From contig JAABVY010000309.1 in assembly GCA_011777135.1 (NCBI GenBank), forward strand, positions 306 through 5,934: a stretch of DNA of 5,629 nucleotides, given 5' to 3'. Below, piece after piece: positions 1 through 5,629 of the stretch (position 1 is the first letter of the stretch; every line of letters starts with the position of its first letter). A model generated the notes under the pieces. It was not told where the DNA came from. It made no database searches and saw nothing but the letters and a program-made list of their open reading frames with translations. This stretch comes from Candidatus Zixiibacteriota bacterium. GTDB taxonomy: Bacteria > Zixibacteria > MSB-5A5 > JAABVY01. Both the position numbers and the translations under genes were made by a program.

Positions 1-329
1 TCCAGGATTATGGCTATACCGGTTCGATAGATGATGTCGGCTGGGCGCCGGATGATGGCTGGAGCGAAATCGGATATGAAGATTTAATCCTCGGTCATAC
101 GTATATTATTTGGACCTGGGACAACCATTACGCCAAACTCAGAGTAACATCCTTGGATGTTGGTAACAGGCGTGTTAGATTCGACTGGGCTTATCAGCCC
201 TGGAATTACGATCCTCAGACTGACGATTATGAGTTCCATCGTGATCTCAAGGTTATCCCGGATGAGTTGTTACCGGAAAAGCCGAAGAAAGATCGTCCTG
301 AGGGATATGGAGAAAAAATACAAAAGTAA
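1..329 (+). CDS. 3' end of a gene for a probably exported beta-rich protein
   Basis: The reading frame is open from the left edge (first full codon at 3) to TAA at 327-329, giving 108 C-terminal residues; the start lies outside the window. The fragment is rich in Trp, Tyr and Asp. Its core reads as alternating strands around GHTYIIWTWDNHYAKLRV (about residues 31-48) and VRFDWAYQPW (about 58-67), then a charged, Pro/Lys-rich end. The pattern 'Y-W-W-D-x-H-Y-A-K-x-R-V ... F-D-W-A-Y-Q' looks like a conserved small domain I associate with secreted or lipoprotein-type proteins of FCB-group bacteria, but I cannot name a family with certainty. Only 34 bases separate it from the next gene, with no terminator between, so the two are probably co-transcribed. 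Function is unknown. That it is coding is well supported by the clean frame and codon pattern; export is inferred from composition and neighbours. Confidence 0.75.
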   Translation, partial: QDYGYTGSIDDVGWAPDDGWSEIGYEDLILGHTYIIWTWDNHYAKLRVTSLDVGNRRVRFDWAYQPWNYDPQTDDYEFHRDLKVIPDELLPEKPKKDRPEGYGEKIQK

Positions 330-351
330 ACTTAAGAAATGGATTTATAGA

Positions 352-359
352 GAGGTGAT
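352..359 (+). promoter_or_regulatory. Extended Shine-Dalgarno site fixing the start at 364
   Basis: GAGGTGAT matches eight consecutive bases of the usual anti-Shine-Dalgarno complement and ends four bases before ATG 364. It decides the start: the same frame stays open upstream to a possible start at 157, but that extension overlaps the end of the preceding gene in another frame and would bury the signal peptide. Confidence 0.75.
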
Positions 360-363
360 TGAA

Positions 364-2181
364 ATGAAAAGGCATAAAACTATGACCGCAATGATTCTGG
401 CGGCGCTGATGCTGGCATCTACGGCAATGGCGCAAGTTTATCATACTCCGCCGGGTCAGAGGGGGGACAGAGAACCGCTTGATATAGAGGTCTGGACAAA
501 CAAGGAAGAAGGCGAGTCGTTCGGTCAGGGTGAGAACCTGGTGGTATATTTCAGGACAAACCGTGACGCTTACGTAACCATCTACGACCTTGATACGAAG
601 GGCAACATCAACCTGCTCTACCCTTATGACTACCGTGACGAGAACTATGTCGAGGGTGGAGTGGTGTATACGATTCCGGACTACTATGACGACTTCGTAC
701 TGCGGGTTAACGGTCCTCCGGGTCTGGAATTCGTGCAGGCGATAGCCTCCGACCGTGATTTTATAGTCCCCGACTGGGATTACAATTTCCGTGATCCGGA
801 TGGATGGCGCGAGATTGATGAAGAGCGCGAGGCGCTGGCCTATCTGGAGTATATCAATCATAAGTACTTCCCGGTCGAAAACTGCGCGCTGAACTGCGAC
901 ATGGATTACAGCTTCTTTGAGGTTCGCAAGAACTGGCAGTACAGCTGGGATTCATACTACTATGACGATTACTCATATTACGATGATGTGCATGTAGTCC
1001 ATCATTACTACCATCCCTATTACTATCGGCCGATTTATTACGATCCGTGGTGGGATCCGTGGGATTGGTGCGGAACCATGTATATCGGCTATCCGATCGG
1101 CGGCGCGATCTGGATTAACGGCATCTTCTACGGTTATGCTCCGCTCTTCATCCCGAGGCTCAGTATCGGCTGGTGGGATGTCAGGATTGTTCATGGCGGA
1201 ACAATTTTCTACCATGACAAAGTCAAAGTTAGACGGGGCTTGAGCCATGAGCTATACCATGCCGGCAGTTCCAAATACAAATGGAAGACCTCGACCAGGG
1301 CGAGCGCCAAATATAATACGACCGCTCAGAAGTACTATCCCAAGTCCAAGTCGCTGAGTTACAAGAGCGCCGCCAAATATACAGCGGGCGGTAAGGCAGG
1401 CAAGACATATACTTCCGGCTCGCCGGGTAAATACAGCAAGGACAGCCCGAAGATATATAAGAGCGGAACCGATGCGAAGGGTAAGACTTCGAGAGAATCA
1501 TACGGTACGAAATCTTCAAAGGGAACTGCTTCAGGCAAGGCCGGCACTAAAGGAGGCTCGAAGTACGGGAAATCATCCAGTGGCAGCTCAAAGTCGTCCG
1601 CGCCTAAATCCAGTGCGCCGAAGACCGGTATCTCTGGTGACAGGTCCAAGGGTTCGAAGGGTACCAGCTCCAAAAGCGGTACGTACAATAAGGGCTCCTC
1701 TTCCAAATCATCAAAGTCAGGGGGAGCCTCCAAGTCAGACAAAAACCGGAAGTCGTATGAGCCCAGCGCACGATTCCAGAAGAAAGGCGAGAGGAGCTCC
1801 TACGGCGCTTCCGACTATGACAGCAGAAGATCTTCCGGCAGTTCGTATGGAAAGAGCTCGAGAGGCTATTCGGGTAGCAGCAGTGATAGAAACCCCAGTT
1901 CTTCCGGTCGCAGTGGTAGTTCCTACGGTAAGTCGTCCGATAGAAGCAGCAGCCCCTCATCTGGATACAGAAGTTCGGGATCATCATCAAAAGGATCATC
2001 GAAAGGGAGTACGTATTCAAAGGGCTCGTCCGGATCGAGAAGTTCCGGATCGAGAAGCGGCTCTTATAAAGGAAGCTCCGGCTCCAGGAGCAGTGGTTCC
2101 TATAAAGGCAGCTCCGGCTCAAAATCATCTGGAAGTTCCGGAAGCAAGAGCCGTGGCTCGAGCTCGAGGAGAGGAAAGTGA
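364..2181 (+). CDS. Secreted DUF4384-like protein with PEGA-like segment and Ser/Gly/Lys/Tyr-rich tail
   Basis: A 605-residue protein. Residues 1-23 form a signal peptide (basic start, hydrophobic core MILAALMLAS, cleavage likely after AMA). Residues about 38-130 resemble DUF4384: 'IEVWTNKEEGESFGQGENL', then 'AYVTIYDLDTKGNINLLYP', the usual beta-sandwich pattern. Residues 190-240 are an aromatic Tyr/Trp/Asp/His linker. Residues about 244-292 look like a PEGA-type beta domain (GAIWINGIFYGYAP ... VRIVHGG ... VKVRRG). From about 300 to the end the chain is low-complexity Ser, Gly, Lys/Arg and Tyr, strongly basic, with about a dozen acidic residues and probably disordered. Cysteines are C173, C177 and C236. 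DUF4384 occurs in exported proteins of unclear role; PEGA domains are surface-associated. A cell-surface, matrix or polyanion-binding role is inference. No catalytic motif is seen. The start at 364 has an extended Shine-Dalgarno and follows the previous gene by 34 bases. The DUF4384 call is fairly sure, the PEGA call less so. Confidence 0.88.
   Translation: MKRHKTMTAMILAALMLASTAMAQVYHTPPGQRGDREPLDIEVWTNKEEGESFGQGENLVVYFRTNRDAYVTIYDLDTKGNINLLYPYDYRDENYVEGGVVYTIPDYYDDFVLRVNGPPGLEFVQAIASDRDFIVPDWDYNFRDPDGWREIDEEREALAYLEYINHKYFPVENCALNCDMDYSFFEVRKNWQYSWDSYYYDDYSYYDDVHVVHHYYHPYYYRPIYYDPWWDPWDWCGTMYIGYPIGGAIWINGIFYGYAPLFIPRLSIGWWDVRIVHGGTIFYHDKVKVRRGLSHELYHAGSSKYKWKTSTRASAKYNTTAQKYYPKSKSLSYKSAAKYTAGGKAGKTYTSGSPGKYSKDSPKIYKSGTDAKGKTSRESYGTKSSKGTASGKAGTKGGSKYGKSSSGSSKSSAPKSSAPKTGISGDRSKGSKGTSSKSGTYNKGSSSKSSKSGGASKSDKNRKSYEPSARFQKKGERSSYGASDYDSRRSSGSSYGKSSRGYSGSSSDRNPSSSGRSGSSYGKSSDRSSSPSSGYRSSGSSSKGSSKGSTYSKGSSGSRSSGSRSGSYKGSSGSRSSGSYKGSSGSKSSGSSGSKSRGSSSRRGK
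2029..2058 (+). repeat. Two copies of a 15-bp tandem repeat in the low-complexity tail
   Basis: TCCGGATCGAGAAG at 2029-2042 recurs exactly at 2044-2057, a period of 15 bp. It encodes two in-frame Ser-Gly-Ser-Arg-Ser units (residues 556-565). Near-perfect identity at the DNA level points to recent slippage or duplication, whereas most of the tail repeats only at protein level. Confidence 0.8.
2059..2130 (+). repeat. Two copies of a 36-bp (12-codon) tandem repeat
   Basis: Two adjacent 36-bp units, 2059-2094 and 2095-2130, encode GSYKGSSGSRSS and GSYKGSSGSKSS (residues 566-589). Eleven of twelve residues match, while many codons differ silently. This suggests an older duplication in which the protein sequence, rather than the DNA, has been kept. 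Confidence 0.75.
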
Positions 2182-2224
2182 GATTAATTTGGAACTTTCA
2201 CAAAAGGGGAGTTTGAAATTGTTG

Positions 2225-2255
2225 TTGACATTTCAGGAAATAGGGACGATATATA
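2225..2255 (+). promoter_or_regulatory. Possible promoter for the small secreted protein gene
   Basis: A perfect TTGACA sits at 2225-2230. The -10 is weaker: GATATA at 2248-2253 gives a 17-bp spacer, TATATA at 2250-2255 gives 19 bp. Transcription would begin near 2260, leaving only about 10 bases before ATG 2271 and cutting into the Shine-Dalgarno. The short leader argues against it, so the gene may instead be read from upstream. Confidence 0.3.
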
Positions 2256-2270
2256 TTTAAGGGTGATGTC

Positions 2271-2651
2271 ATGAAAAAGATCATTATTATCGCAATCATA
2301 AGCGCGCTTTTGTTAGCGCTGTCATCGAGCCTGTATGCTGTTGACAGGGTATCCAAAAACAATGATTCCACCAAGAATCAGAGCGAGCAAAAAGCTGACA
2401 AGCGAGATAAAGCCAATTATCAGGATTTTATTGACAGGAATAATAACGGCATCGATGATAAGATCGAGAAGCAGCAGAAGGAGACCACCCGAGTTGAACC
2501 GAAACGCGAGCCTGAGGTCCAGAAACGTGAGCCCGCACAAACAAAGGAAAAATATGTGCCTCAGGCTCCAAAAACCAAGCAGCCGGTAAAACAGAGCAAA
2601 CCGGCTCAAAGCAGCTCAAATCCCAAAAAGGAGAAATCCGAAGAAAAATAG
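2271..2651 (+). CDS. Small secreted protein with one Ca-binding-type loop and a charged tail
   Basis: A 126-residue protein. Residues 1-23 are a clear signal peptide (MKK, then an Ile/Leu/Ala core, cleavage probably after LYA). Residues 50-66 read YQDFIDRNNNGIDDKIE. DRNNNGIDD (55-63), with E66 at position 12 of the loop, fits the D-x-N-x-N-G-x-x-D calcium-loop pattern of thrombospondin type 3-like and related repeats; there is only one copy. Residues 64-126 are Lys/Glu/Gln/Pro-rich and likely disordered, with repeated 'KREP' (78-81, 85-88). The mature protein has no cysteine. The ribosome binding site is GGGTGAT at 2261-2267, just before ATG 2271. The gene starts 89 bases after the large secreted protein gene and is followed by a terminator at 2737-2760. 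I recognise no named family. Calcium binding is inferred from the motif alone, and the role is unknown. Confidence 0.82.
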   Translation: MKKIIIIAIISALLLALSSSLYAVDRVSKNNDSTKNQSEQKADKRDKANYQDFIDRNNNGIDDKIEKQQKETTRVEPKREPEVQKREPAQTKEKYVPQAPKTKQPVKQSKPAQSSSNPKKEKSEEK

Positions 2652-2736
2652 GTTTTCGGACAGAGTGATTTGATTGAAATTCATTCGAACTTCTGCGCAC
2701 CCAAATCGTTATAAAGCGTTGAAGCTGATTTAAGTT

Positions 2737-2760
2737 TAGGCTTGACAGCCTATTTTTTTT
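2737..2760 (+). terminator. Intrinsic terminator closing the secreted-protein unit
   Basis: TAGGCT (2737-2742) and AGCCTA (2747-2752) form a perfect 6-bp stem around the 4-base loop TGAC, followed directly by eight T (2753-2760). The stem is short, with three G-C pairs, so efficiency may be partial. The loop and its flanking bases are also the -35 box of the hrcA promoter. On the opposite strand no U-tract follows the hairpin, so it should act only on plus-strand transcripts. Confidence 0.7.
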
Positions 2761-2770
2761 GATTTAGAAT
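2742..2770 (+). promoter_or_regulatory. Housekeeping-type promoter of hrcA-grpE-dnaK
   Basis: TTGACA (2742-2747, perfect -35), a 17-bp spacer and TAGAAT (2765-2770, five of six bases of TATAAT) make a near-consensus sigma-70-type promoter. The spacer contains a run of eight T. Transcription should start about 2776-2778, inside the CIRCE element, giving a leader of about 50 bases before ATG 2829. A vegetative promoter under HrcA repression is the expected arrangement for such operons, rather than a dedicated heat-shock sigma factor. Confidence 0.85.
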
Positions 2771-2796
2771 TGGCACTCAGGCGATAAGAGTGCTAA
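2770..2796 (+). promoter_or_regulatory. CIRCE operator (HrcA binding site)
   Basis: TTGGCACTC (2770-2778), a 9-bp spacer (2779-2787) and GAGTGCTAA (2788-2796) match the CIRCE consensus TTAGCACTC-N9-GAGTGCTAA, with one difference at the third base of the left arm. The element starts on the last base of the -10 box and covers the expected transcription start, so bound HrcA would block RNA polymerase. It is the only CIRCE seen in the window and lies directly upstream of hrcA, which implies autoregulation of the whole operon. Confidence 0.96.
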
Positions 2797-2828
2797 GCTG
2801 ATATTTTTGCGATTACGAGGTTTTGAAA

Positions 2829-3863
2829 ATGTCGAAAGTAGATTTATCACAGCGTGAGCTGCAAATATTAAATGCACTCATAGATTGCTATATAAAAACG
2901 GCGGAACCGGTTGGTTCACGAAGGCTGGCGACAAAGTACAATCTTGGCGTATCCCCGGCCACTATCCGGAATACCCTTCAGGATCTGGAGGAGATGGGCT
3001 TGGTGTACCAGCCCCATACTTCTGCCGGACGGATTCCGACCGAGATCTCATATCGCATTTATGTGGACAACATTATGCAGATCAGGCCCCTGACCAAAAA
3101 GGAAAAGGCGCAGATAGCTCGAGAACTTACCTCCGGTAATAAGGCTATAGATCAAATCCTGCAACAATCCTGCAGGGTGCTTTCGGAGGTCTCGATGCAA
3201 CTCGGCGTATCCATGGCCCCGCGCTTTACGGAAGGTATCCTGACTCATCTGGATCTCGTTCCTGTCGCTGAGAACCGTCTTCTGGTGGTGGCAGCCGTAA
3301 AATCCGGGCTGGTCAGGTCGGTGGTTATGGAAGTTGATTCTGTTGTAAATCCCAAGATGGTGCAGGAAACAGCTGATATTCTGAATGAGCGGCTGGCCGG
3401 TCTGACTTTGGGGCAGATCATAGACACGATCCATGACCGTTTCCTGGATGTCTCCTATGGCGATCCCAAGCTGATCAAGCTGTTCACCGAATCCGCTGAG
3501 AATATTTTTACGCCCCAGACTGACAAGGACTTGCATCTGATGGGCACTCCAAATATTACATCGCAGCCGGAATTTAAGGATCCGAAAAAACTGCAGGAAT
3601 TGATCAGCCTGATTGAGGAGCGGCAAAAAATCGTGAGTTCCCTGAATGCGGCGGCGATCTATGAGGGTGTTGTGGTGACGATTGGCAAAGAGGCCAATCT
3701 GGGTATGCTGGATGGCTGCAGTATGGTTACATCGACTTATAATGCCGGTAAAACCACCGGGACAATCGGTGTGATCGGGCCGACCCGTATGGAATATTCC
3801 AAGCTTATGTCAATAGTCGATTATACATCAAAGGTGTTGAGTAGAATATTGTCGAAGGAGTAG
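2829..3863 (+). CDS. hrcA: Heat-inducible transcription repressor HrcA
   Basis: A 344-residue protein, the usual length for HrcA, the repressor that binds CIRCE and whose active form depends on chaperone (GroEL) availability in studied species. The N-terminal winged helix-turn-helix is clear: EPVGSRRLATKYNLGVSPAT (26-45), then IRNTLQDLEEMGLVYQPHTS (46-65), then AGRIPTEISYRIYVD (66-80). The middle is the GAF-like dimerisation/insert region (about 105-300). The conserved C-terminus is GTIGVIGPTRMEYSKLMSIV (311-330) followed by a helix. ATG 2829 is chosen because GAGG at 2817-2820 lies eight bases upstream; an in-frame TTG at 2823 is only two bases from it. CIRCE and the promoter lie just upstream and grpE begins ten bases after the stop, so it is the first gene of the operon. 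No missing motif or frameshift is seen. Confidence 0.97.
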   Translation: MSKVDLSQRELQILNALIDCYIKTAEPVGSRRLATKYNLGVSPATIRNTLQDLEEMGLVYQPHTSAGRIPTEISYRIYVDNIMQIRPLTKKEKAQIARELTSGNKAIDQILQQSCRVLSEVSMQLGVSMAPRFTEGILTHLDLVPVAENRLLVVAAVKSGLVRSVVMEVDSVVNPKMVQETADILNERLAGLTLGQIIDTIHDRFLDVSYGDPKLIKLFTESAENIFTPQTDKDLHLMGTPNITSQPEFKDPKKLQELISLIEERQKIVSSLNAAAIYEGVVVTIGKEANLGMLDGCSMVTSTYNAGKTTGTIGVIGPTRMEYSKLMSIVDYTSKVLSRILSKE

Positions 3864-3873
3864 GGGTTTGAAC

Positions 3874-4467
3874 ATGAAGGAAGATCATCCATTGGAAGAA
3901 GAACAAGAATTGGAAAATGAAGAGACAGAGAATAACGAAGGTGATAATATAGAAGTGGAATACAGGAATACGGAAGCTGCCGAGGCTGCTGAAGAAGTAA
4001 GCGAAGAATCAAGAATAGAGGCGCTGGAAAAAGAGCTAGAGGAGCAAAAGGACAAAATGCTGCGCCTGGCAGCAGAATTTGACAATTATAAAAAACGAAC
4101 GGCTCGCGAATATGCGATGCTGATCGAAAGCGCTAACCTGGATTTAATAAGATCCCTTCTAGATATCCTCGATAATTTCCGCCGAGCGCTCGCATCTGCT
4201 AAGGATGCAGATGCCGAAGCCATATTCAAGGGTATGGAGATGATTTATAATCAATTCGATTCACTTCTTAAAGAACGGGGACTGGAAGAAATTGAGGCGG
4301 AAGGTCAGCCGTTTGATCCGGAGTTGCATGAGGCCGTTATGACTACTCCGACAGATGAAGTTCCTGAAGATTATGTCGTCAGCGAGCTGCAGAAAGGCTA
4401 CAAGATCAAGGGCCGTGTGGTCAGGCATTCAAAGGTGGCGGTTGCCAAAGCGCCGGAGAGTGAATAA
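3874..4467 (+). CDS. grpE: Nucleotide exchange factor GrpE
   Basis: A 197-residue cytoplasmic co-chaperone that releases ADP from DnaK and so drives its substrate cycle. Residues 1-45 are an acidic, disordered Glu-rich arm. Residues about 46-110 form the long dimerising coiled coil, with the family-typical LAAEFDNYKKRTARE (65-79) and LLDILDNFRRAL (95-106). The C-terminal beta wing carries the signature GQPFDPELHEAVMTTP (144-159), then YVVSELQKGYKIKGRVVRHS (167-186). The start is uncertain by two codons. ATG 3874 has AGGGG (3862-3866) seven bases upstream, while in-frame TTG 3868 has the stronger AAGGAG (3855-3860) at the same spacing. The ribosome binding site overlaps the end of hrcA, so translation of the two is probably coupled. 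The position between hrcA and dnaK is a common heat-shock operon order. Confidence 0.97.
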   Translation: MKEDHPLEEEQELENEETENNEGDNIEVEYRNTEAAEAAEEVSEESRIEALEKELEEQKDKMLRLAAEFDNYKKRTAREYAMLIESANLDLIRSLLDILDNFRRALASAKDADAEAIFKGMEMIYNQFDSLLKERGLEEIEAEGQPFDPELHEAVMTTPTDEVPEDYVVSELQKGYKIKGRVVRHSKVAVAKAPESE

Positions 4468-4505
4468 TTCAAACTGGTAACAATTAGATATTATTGGAGG
4501 AATAG

Positions 4506-5629
<1,124 letters not shown>

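Noticed and set aside
157..363. N-terminal extension of the large secreted protein to a start at 157
   Set aside because: It overlaps the well-supported preceding gene in another frame, places the signal peptide at residue 70, and ignores the strong GAGGTGAT site directly before ATG 364.
1359..2128. Long minus-strand open frames opposite the tail
   Set aside because: They are complements of the repetitive Ser/Gly/Lys coding sequence, with biased Leu/Pro/Glu or Ser/Cys/Arg composition and no recognisable domain.
1472..2260. A 262-codon open frame on the plus strand, overlapping the large secreted protein in another frame
   Set aside because: It lies entirely within the low-complexity tail and the following gap. 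Ser/Gly/Lys/Arg codon repeats rarely create stops in the shifted frame, and the product is Arg/Ala/Pro-rich with no domain or signal and no convincing ribosome binding site.
2684..2715. Possible second promoter for hrcA using TATAAA at 2710-2715
   Set aside because: No acceptable -35 lies at 16-18 bp; the nearest candidate, TTCGAA at 2684, gives a 20-bp spacer. The TTGACA-N17-TAGAAT promoter with CIRCE is far better.
3048..3626. A 192-codon minus-strand open frame inside hrcA
   Set aside because: It is antisense to conserved hrcA sequence, has no ribosome binding site that I can see, and its product shows no recognisable domain.
4468..4505. Possible terminator or separate promoter between grpE and dnaK
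   Set aside because: The 38-base gap has no stable hairpin or T-run and no paired -35/-10 boxes; it contains only the dnaK ribosome binding site.

Overview
The window carries one plus-strand gene cluster in two blocks. The left block (1-2651) encodes exported proteins of uncertain function. The right block (2737 to the right edge) is a textbook heat-shock operon, hrcA-grpE-dnaK, with dnaK cut off by the window end. No credible minus-strand gene, RNA gene, mobile element or CRISPR array was seen.

Organism: the DnaK ATPase domain has the extra segment typical of Gram-negative (diderm) DnaK, base composition looks moderate, and ribosome binding sites are Shine-Dalgarno type, some with extended GAGGTGAT-like pairing. 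HrcA/CIRCE control, together with secreted DUF4384-type, Tyr/Trp-rich and Ca-loop proteins, suggests an FCB-group or candidate-phylum diderm (for example a Zixibacteria- or KSB1-like lineage). This placement is inferred from protein style, not from a search.

Layout: 1-329 is the 3' end of a gene for a beta-rich, probably exported protein. 364-2181 encodes a 605-residue secreted protein with a DUF4384-like domain, an aromatic-rich linker, a PEGA-like segment and a roughly 300-residue Ser/Gly/Lys/Tyr tail built partly from tandem repeats. 2271-2651 encodes a 126-residue secreted protein with a single Ca-binding-type loop. A compact control region follows at 2737-2796: an intrinsic terminator whose loop forms most of a consensus -35 box, a consensus-like -10, and a CIRCE operator. 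Then come hrcA (2829), grpE (3874) and dnaK (4506).

How it works: HrcA is expected to bind CIRCE over its own promoter and repress the operon until heat or misfolded protein lowers its activity. GrpE is the nucleotide exchange factor for DnaK. The exported-protein block appears to be a separate transcription unit ended by the terminator. The most distinctive feature is the physical fusion of that terminator with the hrcA promoter. No clearly new multi-gene system is visible; the large repetitive secreted protein is the least understood gene.
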